Shown here in pieces: positions 33,674 to 45,851 of a stretch of 64,000 nucleotides of DNA. The position numbers were made by a program, and so were the translations under genes. Within the stretch, counting starts at the first letter, position 1. Every line of letters starts with the position of its first letter. The notes below the pieces were generated by a model. It worked only from the letters and a program-made list of their open reading frames with translations, was not told the origin of the DNA and made no database searches. Source of the DNA: Bromus sterilis (taxonomy: Eukaryota > Streptophyta > Magnoliopsida > Poales > Poaceae); NCBI GenBank assembly GCA_950022295.1, contig OX465598.1, forward strand, positions 113,381,001-113,445,000, in the 5' to 3' direction.

Positions 33674-36600
33674 TATGACGCCCTCAATTTACGATCATGT
33701 ACAGTAATCATACACGCAGGGTACATGATCGAGATCAAGGTGATACGGTGAGAATATAACAGCGCAACACTAAACACAAAAGGATAAACCAAAAATATTA
33801 CAATGAAGGGGGGGTCACACGGACCCGAATACATAAGTCATACAATCATAATATCTGAGTACATACATAGTTAGTCAAGTTTTTGCCTTAAGAAGGCTAG
33901 CACAAATAACATCAGAGGTACAAATCGAAAAGGCGAGGCCTCCTGCCTGGGATGCACCGAACTACTCCTGGTCAACGGGAACTCGACGTCGTAGTAGGCT
34001 CCTCCTGGAATCTCCTGCTCCTGGGCTCCAACGTCGACTGCAGCGGCCGATCAGGCAAAGCGAAAAGGGGAAATAAAGCAAAGGTGAGTATCTAGCATAC
34101 CCTCGAGTCTTACGTCCGCTACTAAGCATTTATGCATGTATCAAATGGAAAGGGGAGGCTATATATAGTGGGCTGCAACGTAGAAATCAGAATAAGGATA
34201 AGAAGCTAGGCCTATCGAAGACTAGCATCTTCCGACGAGTCTTGCAGCATGAGGTAAGAATCAGCCAACAGTTTATATAAAGCATAAAGTAACAATGCAG
34301 CAGAAGTTGTTGCAGCATTGTATAATAATAAGTTGTAATAATTAGCAATGCCTCCGAGTTCCCCTCCTCGACATCCCCGCGAGGAAGAAAAACCCGGAAC
34401 CAACAGTTTAATAGTAGTAGTTTGTAGTGATAGGATCTGGCTTCAGCATAAAGCGTCCTGTTACCGTGGACACGGCTATTCGAATAGATTAAACTCCCTG
34501 CATGGGTGCACTAGTGTGACACTACACGCTCGGATCTCCAGGGTGGCGTACACCTTGTTAGGGAATGCCCCATCGAGGCTATCCGACACAACGCAGTCCA
34601 TCCTACGACTCATCAGAGAGGTCCCCGCCGGTCTACAGCCCTAAGTGCAAGGGGGTCATGGGCCTATCACCCCTCGCTCTCCGGGTCGTTGCGAGGAGGG
34701 TGAATTCCAACGCCGTAGCGCGATCCGTCCCTGCCGCAATGCTGAACTGGACGTCTTTCAGAGCTTTCGAACGAGGCTACATTGCGGACGCGCCCAAACG
34801 CGTAATACCACGTATAGGTAGTGCGTACAAGCCAAAAGGCTACTCAAGTCATCCGCCGAACCCGTTAAGCATTTTATTAATTTTTCGACGAGACAACCAT
34901 TATCGTTGCCCCTTATTGAATGAGTCGCGGACAACGACAGCAGTCAGGACCACCAGTAACGTCGGTTCCTGCCCTGACGTCCCACCAACTCGTGCGGTTA
35001 CCAACAAGGTGAACCGTCTCCTTACCTTGTCTCGTGTCTGCTCCGAAGAGCTCGACTTTCGTACAACAGGAAATCCTTCGGCCATGAACAGTACTAGGCC
35101 CGCCGCACACCGGTGGAATACACCTGACCTGTCGTTCCGCTAAAATACCCTGCGCGGGCACCGTGGGGTCACCTGACTCCTTACCTGTAAGGACAAGCGT
35201 GGTTCAGAACCCTAAGACGGATATACAGAGTCGACCACGAGTGGAGTACGGGGATTTCTCCCCGATCGCTCACACTTGAGGTGGCTCGGCAGATCCGACG
35301 TAGGGGGCTGAGTCGGTGTCTGCTCTGAACCGTACCTGTAGCAGTTATAACATATCGTATCCGCGATCATCCCAGAGTGATCACGGCCCTCTATCTAATC
35401 CTATTGACTAGCAAGGCGCAGGGTTCACTGCTGAATATAGTATATATAATAGGCAGCATAGGATAACCGAAGGTGCATCAAGGGTGACAATGACATGCTA
35501 TGCAATGGAATTGGATTGTACGTAGCAGTAGCAGCAGCATATGCCTAGTGCAAGAAAAGTACGGAAAGATAGGCGATATCTGGGGAAGAGAATGGCTCTG
35601 CTTGCCTTTAAGCTCGACGGTAGAGGTACGGTCGTCGACGAAGTAGTCGATCACAGGGGCATCAGCAGCGGACGTCGAGACTACCGGACAATAAGAGAGG
35701 GGGGAGAAACAATAAATACATAGCAATAATAGCAATACAAATACAAGACATGACATATGAAATGTTAACGATGCTCTAACGTTGTACGATACACGTAGCA
35801 CGGAGCGGGAATTCATTCGTGGATGAACTGTGAGCTCCGGGTGATTACCGGACAGGGTGTCCGGAGGGGGAAGGTATCATGCCGGAGTTGTCATGGACAT
35901 CCGACAAACATGTGAAGGGTGTATCCGTGTTAGTTGATCCATTCTGAACAACTTTCGTGTTCAGAATAAATTCATCCGGAGAGTTTTACGGTAACGGGCA
36001 ATTATCGGACAGACGGCCCGGAGGGGGGGATGTCAATGTTCATTGTGTTAGAGGGGTGTGGTGGGTATCTGGGTAGCGTATTCCTAACCGACATAATTTT
36101 CTGATCAACTTTCATGTATAAAGTTTTTTAATTCGACTTACGATTTAACAGATATTGATTTTCAAAGTTTTAATCATATTTAAATCAATTTTGGATTTTC
36201 TTTTTAATATTTAATACAAAATTATCCATAAGGGTTTTGACTGGTCAAACCTGACAAGTGGGACCTACTGACCAGTGGGTCCCACATGTCAGCCTCACAT
36301 ATAATAAAAACATTTTAATTTAATTAACAGAAGTGGGGCCCAGTTGTCATAGGCACATAGTTAAATATTTATTTTAAAGCTTATTAAGCTGCCGGACCCA
36401 CATGTCAGTGTCACTAGGTTTTTTTATGGTTTAAAATAAACATTTTATTAACTTAATAGTGGTGGGCCTACATGTCATATACACAAATTATTAACAGTTT
36501 TGTTTTTATTATCTATAATAGGGGATTAACCCCTAATAAACTGGGCCGGCCCCACTGGGTAGTGGCACACCACAGCGTGCCCACGCCGATGGTGAGGGGC

Positions 36601-37810
36601 ACGGCGGCTGTGCCAGTTCCGGCGAGGGAACGGGGCTGCGGTGGAAGGGGGCGAGGCAGGAGCACGGCGGGGCGCCACGCCGGCCAGGACCACGGCGAGG
36701 TCACGCGCGGGGCGCGGGCACAGAAGGCGCGGCGTGGTGAGCGCGCCATGGCCATGGAGGCCAGGCAGCGGCGAGCTCGGGCGGGGGAAGCTATGGCGTC
36801 GGAAGGAGACGGGGAACAGGGGAGTCGAACGAAAGGCTCACCCCGGAGCTCGTGGGAAGCCTGGGGAGCGCGACGGTGACCAGAGGCGGGCGAATTTCGG
36901 CGGCGGAGCGCGACGGCTGGAGGTTGAAGACACACACGATTTGTGGCCTGCGACTCGTCCCGGCCTCGATTGGCAGCAAGGCTTGGTGTAGACGTCGATG
37001 GAGAAGCGGCTGGACACCTTGGCTGGCCTCCTCGTCGTCATTGGCCGCGAGAACCACGACGGCGCGGCCACGGTTGCGGGCGGCGAGCTCGCCCAGAGAA
37101 AGCGGCGCGAGGGAGGGAGAGATGGGTAGGGCACGGCTAGGTTAGGGTTCACGCCGGGACGCGGGGTGGCCCGTGGTTCTTATCCCCGCCGGCGGTGGCC
37201 TGGATGGCCTCCACGGCGTCCATGGCCGCGCCCTGGCCAGGGGATGGGCGCCACGCCTCCCCTGTACGGAGGTAGGAGATGAGTGGGGGGCGTGGTGGGC
37301 CGGGCCCAGTGGGGGGAAAGAGGGGTGGGTGGGTTGCGCCCAGTGCGTAGTTTAGGTTTTCTATTTCTTTTCTTTTTCTTTTTCTTTTCTTTTCTGTTTT
37401 TAATTATTTTAGTTGATTTAACATTTTTGTAAAACTTGTAACTTGCTCCATTATTTGTATTGCCATGTGTAGCAATGCTACATAATGTTTGGTGATTAAA
37501 GAAATTCATTTGAATATTTTTGTTTATTTTAATATGGCTTTTTGTGTTGTTTTGCTACTGCTAATAATTGTTGGCAATATTTATATATTGCAAGAAATGC
37601 TCAAAGCATGTTTACCATGGTTCACTGGTTTTTAGGGATTTTCAAAAGTGGTTTCATAATTTCTGGACAAAGTTTTATTTATCACTTTTTTTAATATCAA
37701 CCAAAAGGGTTTTAGGAGTGATCAAATGCAAAGCTGATCAAAGTGAGATTAGCAACAGTAATTATCATTAAAAAAAGTGATTACTCTTACATGACACCGA
37801 GGGTGTTACA
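33674..37810 (-). repeat. 5' LTR (element orientation) of the Tekay-like element
   Basis: It runs from TATGACGCCC to GGGTGTTACA on +, 4137 bp, co-linear with 24434-28585. The terminal CA (element sense) has mutated to TA here. It is followed by CCCTC. Confidence 0.92.
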
Positions 37811-40551
37811 CCCTCCTCGCCGGCGTTCGCCGTGGAGGTCGCCGCCGCCTGTCGGGCTCGGTGGCCAGGACGACGACGGGGCACCGGCCACCACAGCGCC
37901 CGGCTGGGACTCTCCACCAGATGGGCCACTCGACGCTCACCGCGGCCCAGTCGCCAGCCAGGCCGCCTCCCAGGCCTCCTGATGGGCCACGGCCCGCAAG
38001 GTGAGCAGCCCCCTTTTCTTTTTATTTTATTTTTTATTTTTTTCTGTTACGGTAGTGGGCTCGTCCCAGCACTGGTTAGGCCAGTAGCCTAGTTTCGGCC
38101 CGAGTAGTTTTTTTCCTAGGAGTTTATTTATATTTTGGCAGATTGTGTTATTATTTTGCGATGCCCGTAACTTTTTGACGGTAGCTCGGATCGCGACGCT
38201 TTAAATATGAAACTTGCTTAGAATTTTCTGTAGATTAATAAAATGTGCTCTTTTGCCATGTTTACAATTGTTTACATGCTATTTACCTGCTAATTACAAC
38301 TTCTTGTCACTGTAAAATGCAATTGCCATAACTTTTTAATCGTTGCTCTGATTAAAATGTTTCTTATATGTAACTTGACTAGAATTGCATGTAGATTGTG
38401 TTTATGCTGCTCTTGCTTGCTAAGAAAAATAATAAAATATTGTTTAGGAAAGAACAGTACCAAATTCCATTTTATCGTGGGGTCCGAAATAGTTTGCCAT
38501 GTATAGGTTTTACCCCCACTTAAAGTGACTAGATTAGATAGTTTATTTATGCTTCACCTCTTGCCATGTTTGTGTGCTATGCCATGCTTGAGTGAGATGT
38601 CATGTTAACAACCTTTGTTGATCACCTATAGCTAAAAAACTTGAACCGATTCTAAATGTGCGGTATCGTCGTGTGTGACGAGTACTCAACTTAACCTGTT
38701 AGTAATCGCTCTCAACGGTAGGTGCGATGTCTCGTGTTGCCTTCTTGTTGATGCTTGCTCGTGTTTGCTTCGTAGTAATAGATGCTTGCTCGTTGATTGC
38801 TTTCCAATGCTTCCTTCCTGTGTGCTTCCGCGGTTACTCTCGGAGACGATGCGATCTTGCGATCAACTACACCTTCGAAACCCGACTTATCAACAGGCAA
38901 GGACTATGCATTACTTATGATCCATTCTATTTCAACCAGCGGTTTTCTTGCTATTCTAGGATAGGTTCGATGTTTGATCCTACCACATGTTTACAGCCTC
39001 TTTCAAACCGATATAGCCATGTCCCCTCCCAGCAAACCATGTACTGCTATGTTACTATTGCTCGTTGCTCAGCCCCTTCTTAGTATGCATGCTTAGGATG
39101 CTACGATGTTACCCTGTTACTCCTTGGTTTGGGCTATCACATTATTAAATTGTTGTTGATGATATTGATTATTATAAATGTTAACTATATTCGACGAAGG
39201 ATGGAAGGTCTAGGCTATCCCGCCCCGACGCTTTGTTCCATTCGAGTCACCTAGGATCCGAGTTCCGGGTATTGGTTTTAAGACTGAGCGTGCCTAACCG
39301 CGTGTGGGATTTTATGGGGTCCCCTTTTCTTACCTACCTAGCTTCAAACATTTCCAGTGGTGGCCCAAGCTGATTTACCATTTGAAACCGTGTGTGTGCT
39401 GGTCGGCCGCCAGTAGTTTTCAAACCAACCTGGACCAGTGAGGACATAGTGCCCTTGCTGGCCCACCTTGTCCGGATGAGTGCCCGGTTTCCCATGTGTG
39501 ATTAACCGGCTATCCAAACCTGCAACAGATGGTAGAGACCAGATCGAGAGCGCGGTCGGCTCCTGAGATGGATGTCGACTCACCGGGGGCCACCCGGATT
39601 TGTTCGTTGTTAGTTAGAGGGACCTGTCGTTTCGGATCTCTCGGAACTAAATCATAAAATGGTTGCCTATAATGGGTAGCAACTGGGAGAGATGGGCGTG
39701 CGTGCGGAGCCTTGTAATGGGTAGTTGGTACACCCCTGCAGGGTTAAATCTTTTCGAGAAGCCGTGTCCACGGTTATGGACCACTTGGAATCTACGTCTT
39801 GTTCATAGATAACATCAACTGAATCATATTTTATAACCTGATCAACGTGTGTGTGCCTTGACTGCTTCTTCTTCGTTGGGATGCGAAGAGGAGGACAGGG
39901 ATAGGATAGGTGTTATGTTTGCATAAGTAGTTGATAGCAAGACTTGTTGGATGCGATTCCTCATCGAATGCTTGGCTTCTTACCTTACTCTCTAGATCCT
40001 TAGCCACTTCATAAATGCTAGTGCGGCAGCAACCTCGCCACTTACCCCTTCCTTACCGTAAACTACTTGTTGTCCTAGAATGACGAGTGATGAAGTCCTT
40101 GCTGGGTCAGATGACCACTACAGTTGGATGATGAGTACTTCTATACTCATGATACTACCCCCAAACTCTTTTCAGGGTTCTTGATCGACAACAGGTATGG
40201 TGATCGACGTTTCACGTGGAGACTCAACGACGACTAGTTAGGCGGATCCCGGCGGAGGGCATGGACCCGTGTGGTTATGGGAATCAATGTTTTTCTCTTT
40301 GCCACTAGGCATTTGCTTGTAGTCTGTACCCAGACATGTATCTTCCGCTGTTGTATTGTATTTAAGGCATATGTATGCCGATTGTATGAGATGTTGTATC
40401 CTTGTATCTGTAATGTTGTGATATCATGTTGGAAATCCGGGGCATATGGCTATGTCATATGTCGCGGTGGGACCGATATGTGCTTCGTCCCCGGATCTGG
40501 ATGGAAACATCTATATCTGGAACAGTACCGCATATCGGGCCTTACAACTGT

Positions 40552-40729
40552 TATCTGTTGTGTGTGAAGGTCCACGTCAACCGCCTAATTGATGGCGGTG
40601 TTGTCACCTTCCTGTTGTTGATGGAGTCCTACTGGAGACAAACCTTGGTATCTTCACCGAGGGAAATTTGTTATTGTCTACATCTCAACCTTCCACTTTG
40701 GGTAACCAACGAGGGGCGAGAAGCCATCA
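40552..40729 (+). repeat. 5' LTR, second piece
   Basis: TATCTGTTGTGTGTG to GAAGCCATCA matches the last part of the 3' LTR (47310-47488). Its junction with 23430 marks the insertion point of the nested solo LTR. Confidence 0.9.
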
Positions 40730-40740
40730 AAGCTAATTTC

Positions 40741-40758
40741 TGGCGCCGTTGTCGGGGA
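40741..40758 (+). other. Primer binding site, tRNA-Asp type
   Basis: TGGCGCCGTTGTCGGGGA is complementary to the tRNA-Asp 3' end with one mismatch. The mismatch is at a different position from the one in the other Athila-like element. Confidence 0.85.
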
Positions 40759-40893
40759 CTCCATTCTTCAAGATAGGGGAGTTGCACACTATCTTTTATC
40801 TTTGCTTTTTAGTCTTGTTAGTTTACCTTTCATTTTTTGCTTTAGTGTCCTTTATCAAAAATCAAAAAAATAGTTACCTTGCTTACTGCTGCT

Positions 40894-42953
40894 ATGGGTT
40901 CCTCCGATAACACCAAGTTGTGTGACTTCACTAGTCATAACAACAGTGACTTTATCTGCACTCCTATTGCTCCACCTGCCACTTCAGCACCTTCTTATGA
41001 GATTAAACCTGCTTTGCTGAACTTTGTTATGAAAGATCAATTCTCCGGTGTTGGAGATGATGCAACTTTGCACTTAAATAATTCTGTTGAGCTCTGTGAT
41101 ATGCAAAAGTACAAAGAAGTAGATGGGATATTGTTAAGCTTAAGCTTTTTCCTTTCTCCTTGTGAGGAGGAGCTAAAATCTGGTTTCAATCCTTGCCTAG
41201 CAATAGCATAGACTCTTGGGATAAATACAAGGATGCTTTTATTGGTAAGTACTATCCCCCAGCTAAGATTATCCAATTAAGGAGTAATATTATGAATTTT
41301 AAGCAATTAGATAATGAACGCGTTGCCCAAGCTTGGGAACGCATGAAATATCTTATTAAGAATTGCCCTACGCATGGTTTGACTACTTGGATGGTTATCC
41401 AAACTTTTTATGCAGGCTTGAACTTTACCTCGCGGAACTTGCTAGATTCGACCGCGGAAGGAACCTTTATGTCAACAACGCTTGGTGCTGCCACAAAACT
41501 ACTCGATGAGATGATGACCAACTATTCCCAATGGCACACCGAAAGAGCTCCAACAGGTAGGAAGGTAAACTCTGTCGAGGAGATCTCCTCCCTAAATGAA
41601 AAGGTTGACTTGATTATGTCTCTACTTACCAAGCAATCTTCTATTGATCCTCGTGATGTTCCCTTTAATTCTTTGATTGTTCAAGATCAAGTAGATGTGA
41701 ATTTTATCTCTAGAAACAAATTCAATAACAATGCTTATAGGAGTAATTTTGGTAGAAATCCTAGACCGTTCCCCTCTAACAACTATGAGAACAACAACAC
41801 TTATCCTAGCACCAAGAACTCCACTTCTGAATTAGAGAGTATGCTTAAAGACTTCATCACTACCCAAAAAGCCTTCAACAAGAGTGTAGAGGAAAAACTA
41901 GACAAACTAGACAATCTCTCGTCGAAGGTAGACAATTTGGCCCATGAAGTAGAATTTCTTAAAATTAGAACTTCTCCTCTTGAGGAGAGTAAGGTCACTC
42001 CTATGAACGCTATTCAAGTGCAAATTAATGAAAACATTAGGATGATGGCTAAACTTAAAGAGAGATGGGCTAGAGAAAAGGAGGAAGAAGATAGATTTAA
42101 GAGCCTTCCTACACACCATACCATTGCTACTATCCAAGTTGTTGAGGATATCCAAACTCTTAGCACCCAATGCACCCCTAGTCCCATAGGACCTATTAAT
42201 GGTGATGCTATGACCTCAACCTTAGAAAAAGAAACTCCTATGACTATAGAAGCTACCAAACAAGTGAGCCTAAAGGACACCAATACCACTTTACTTGATA
42301 GTAGTGACCTTGATTTTGATAATTGCACCCTTTCTGAAGTTATTCGTTTCCTTCACAAGATGTCTAGAGACCCCCACACTAGCACACTTAATCTTTCCTT
42401 CACGGAGCATATCACTAACGCTCTCATTAAAGTTAGCGAGGAGAAGCTTAGGGTAGAAGCCTCCATACCTATAAAGCTAGAAGATGGTTGGGATCCTATG
42501 ATTAAAATTAAGTTGAATAACTTCTCTTGCTATGCTTTATGTGATGTTGGAGCTAGTACCTCTGTTATGCCCAAAAGAATGTATGATATATTTGAATTGA
42601 AACCTTTTGATCCTCGTTCTTTTGGTGTTCGTCTTGTCGACTCTTCCGTAAAGAAACCTTTGGGGAAGATCGATGATGTTCTTATAATTTTCAATGATAA
42701 TTATGTTCCCGTTGATTTTACTATTATGGACAATGAATGTGAACCTTCTTGTCCAATTATTTTGGGACGTTCTTTTCTTCGCACCGTGGGTGCTATTATT
42801 GATATGAAAGAAGGGATTATCAAATTCCAATTCCCTCTCAAGAAAGGGACGGAACACTTCCCTAGGAAGGAGATTAAGTTACCTTTTGAGTCTGTCACAC
42901 GGGCTAGTTATTTTCTTGATAAGACTTCATCTTTTTGCATCAAGCCTAGCTAA
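40894..42953 (+). pseudogene. gag-protease frame of the Athila-like element, frameshifted
   Basis: The first frame (40894-41211, MGSSDNTKLCDFTSHNN) and the second frame (open from about 41166 to 42953) are offset, so the reading frame changes at about 41160-41180. The second frame holds the capsid segment (SIDSWDKYKDAFIGKYYPPA, then QAWERMKYLIKNCPTHGL) and helical, Lys-rich linkers. It ends in a retroviral-type aspartic protease domain (CYALCDVGASTSVMP; the D of DVGAS is about residue 451 counted from 41193, followed by CPIILGRSFLRTVGAIIDM). In this family protease normally precedes reverse transcriptase, but here the frame stops at 42953 and non-coding DNA follows. The listed upstream TTG start at 41193 is not real. 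Confidence 0.8.
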
Positions 42954-45836
42954 TGGCTTTAAAGAAGCGCTTTCGGGAGGCAGCCCGCAACGGATTTAGG
43001 TTTTCATTTTTGTTTTTCTTCTGTTTTAAGTGGTCTTGATGATTGTTACTACTGTAGCAACATCATTGTATCTTTACTTTTCAAGCTTTGTAACATTTAT
43101 AGCCTCATATGACAAGGGAAGTGAAAGTTGTGACATGTTGTCCAGAAAACAGATTCTGTCCTCATCACGGGAAAAATCATAGAAAAATCTCAGTTCATCT
43201 TTTTGAGCTGAAATTTTTACACAACGTGCTCTATACAATCACAGAACTTTCATATGTTCTGAGTGTTTGATTTGAGTTGCAGAAGTATCCCTAAAATATT
43301 CTGTACTATCTGTTGGTCTATTTTTCACAGATTATGTCCTGTTTTGCCTTTTCTCCGTTTTGCAAACCTTAAGCTTGCTTTTTCTTTGCAAAAACTTTTT
43401 GGCAATCTTGAGAAACAGAATCTATTCAAGAATATCCTTATTTCCAGTAGAAAAAATATTATTTTATTATGGGTACTAACCTCGCTAATCAGACTATGAT
43501 GAGTTATGTATGAAGAGAGTTTTCAAGTGTGCGACGGAAGATGATGAAAGAAGATTCAGGAGGGTCAAACGCTAAAGCTTGGGGATTCCCCCGTGCACCC
43601 CCAAGAAATATTCAAGGAGACTCAAGCGTCTAAGCTGTGGGATGCCCCCATGCATCCCCTTCTCCATCGACAATTATCAGTTCGTCTTTCGTTCCACTAT
43701 ATTTTTACCACATCATGCGTTATGTGCTATGCTTGGAGCGTCTTGCTCTTTATTTCCTTTTTAGTTTTCTTTAGTTTTTCTTGCTGTTCATAACAAGTTA
43801 GAACCCAACTTTCTTTGTGTGGGAGAGAAACACACTCCACTTCAATCTATAACACATCATAGGATTTTTCAGGCTTATCTTTGTTGTGTGTGTTCTTTAT
43901 CTTTTTTCATAGCTATTGTCATGTTTAGCTCTTAGTTTTCATGCTTATCTTTTTAAGAGCTTTTGTTTAGTTTGTTGCTGTAATTCTCTTGATTTTTCAT
44001 GTTTATCTTGTTTAGAGAGTTTGCCTGTTGCACTGAGTTGTGTGTCTTGACTTGAAGTAGGTAATTAAGGTTGCTATTTAATTTCAGTAGTAACTTGCAA
44101 TAGTTTTGAGGTATTGATGTGAGTAATGTTTGAACTTTTTGTGTCAAGAGCTCTAGCATATTAGTGATAGGTGTCGTATTTTGGGCAATCCGTGTTTATT
44201 TTCGAAAAACCTACAAAATTAGTTGAGAATTTTAGCTACTAGATGGATCACTAATCTTTGGAGGGATCAAATATTAGAGTACACTCACGTACCATGAGTC
44301 GAGGATGCGCAAGGATAACCAAACGCACATACACTCCTCCTCGGGGTACTTGTCTCTTTGTGAACCTCCTAATTAGATTGAGAGTTACCGATAATAAGTG
44401 CATGAGTTCTTCGGACTAATGTGAGTATTCGAAAATTGACACTTCCACCTAGGTATATTTTTCTAGCCTCTTTGGTACCGTGCATTGCCCTTTCTCACCT
44501 CGAGAGTTGGCGCATACTTCGCCGGTACATCCAAGCCCTTGGCATGATACGCTCTGTCATCGTAAACCTCCTTATATCCTTCCTCAAAACAGCCACCATA
44601 CCTACCTATCAAGGCATTTCCATAGCCTTTCCGAGATACATTGCCATGCAACATCCACCTTCTTATGACTTAATCTTCATGCCACATGCTACTTGCTTGA
44701 TCGATGAGCCGCATGCTAGTTGGGCCTTACCCTAATCATTGCTACATGACGCGCTAGTATCATTGCATATCCTGCTACACTGGCAGAGGCATACATTTAC
44801 ATACTTCATGATAGTTTCATTTTCTTTATGATTAGTACTTTTGTAAAGTGTGAAAGATCTTTTATACTTCTTGTAATATATAGAGTGTTTCCCCTAAAGT
44901 GAGGAAAATATCCCAAAGAGGACAAAATCAAAAGATCCCAAAGAGGACAAATGAGAGGAATAGAAAGAGCCATTGAGGCCACCAAAAAAATACAAAAAAG
45001 AGAAAAAAGATAAAAAGAAATAAAAAGAGAGAAGGGGCGCACTACTATTCCTTTTGAGAGATCCACACTCGTACTCCATCGTATATCTTGTACTCCATAG
45101 AGATTATCATTCATGCATATAGCTATGTGGCGACCTTCACACTGCAGAACTTGGCTTGTATATTCCAATGATGAGCCTCCTCAAATGATCTCTAGGTCTT
45201 CTTGAGCAAGCAAGTTGGATGCACCCCCACTAGTTCCATTGGAGAGCTTACCTTAGCTCATATGTGCATCCGTTGCATGGCAATCCCTACTCCTCACATC
45301 ATATCTATCATTTGGCTTTCTCTCGCCTATGATTGTCCTCATTGATGTGAGCCTTTCACATCGTTTTTGTCTTCCTCCCCCCATCATTTTTCTCTCTTTT
45401 CCATCCTAAGTGTCAACTTTCTTGCTTACGCTCATCCATTGCATGAGTGCTCAAAATATCGAAAAGGAGTGGATCATTTTGACTTGTACCTGGCTAGTGG
45501 TCTGGGGATGAGTCAAGAGAAGATTCCAAAGAATACCAAGTGTGAAACTTTAGTAGATTGAGTTCTCAACGCAAAAAATACTTTTTCTCGTAATCTCTAT
45601 CCCCTTTCTTGCACGCAAACACCATTTGGATACATTCGAGTCACGGACAGCAAGAGCTCTTGCACCTTTACGTTCTTATATTACTTGTTTCAATGCTAAT
45701 ATAGACTCTTGCCTGTTATGACTTGAATTGGATTACATGCCTTGATTGCTTTACTAAAAGTTCTTATATGGTTGGTAGCATGTCACCACATAAATTATGT
45801 TTGTTATCATTCACCTACTCAAGGACGAGCAGGAAT
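42954..45836 (+). other. Non-coding internal region of the Athila-like element
   Basis: It is co-linear with 9680-12617. It shares the GCTAATGGCTTTAAAGAAGC segment, two decayed GGGGATGC hairpins near 43577-43660, and two 24-bp repeats near 44910-44957. No ORF is supported. Confidence 0.75.
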
Positions 45837-45851
45837 TAAGCTTGGGGATGT

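Larger units (their letters stand above)
24434..37810 (-). mobile_element. Complete Tekay/Del-like gypsy chromovirus with 4.1-kb LTRs
   Basis: A perfect target duplication CCCTC (24429-24433 and 37811-37815) flanks two LTRs of 4152 and 4137 bp. On - the order is LTR (33674-37810), PBS for initiator tRNA-Met, gag, protease, reverse transcriptase, RNase H, integrase with chromodomain-like tail, PPT, and LTR (24434-28585). The polyprotein is broken by an in-frame TGA in gag, a frameshift before RNase H and an in-frame TAA in RNase H, so this copy is not functional. The LTRs look very similar, with one obvious indel of about 20 bp near 27612, suggesting a fairly recent insertion. It sits inside the solo LTR 23431-40546. 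Confidence 0.93.
23431..40546 (+). mobile_element. Chromovirus-type solo LTR (about 3.7 kb) interrupted by a Tekay-like element
   Basis: It begins TGTAACAGCCCAGATTTCAC and ends ACCGCATATCGGGCCTTACA. LTR sequence occupies 23431-24433 and 37816-40546, with no gag, pol or second LTR, so it is a solo LTR. It contains a GC-rich transcribed-leader-like block (24100-24430), then AT-rich sequence. The putative target copies are AAAGT (23426-23430) and ACTGT (40547-40551), agreeing at three of five bases. The block at 39190-39790 is similar, in reverse orientation, to 59090-59680 in another LTR of the window. ORFs inside are not supported as genes. Confidence 0.75.

Noticed and set aside
34565..35143. 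192-residue + ORF, with a related shorter one at 25676-26038
   Set aside because: Inside the LTRs of the Tekay-like element on the opposite strand to its transcription; no motif.
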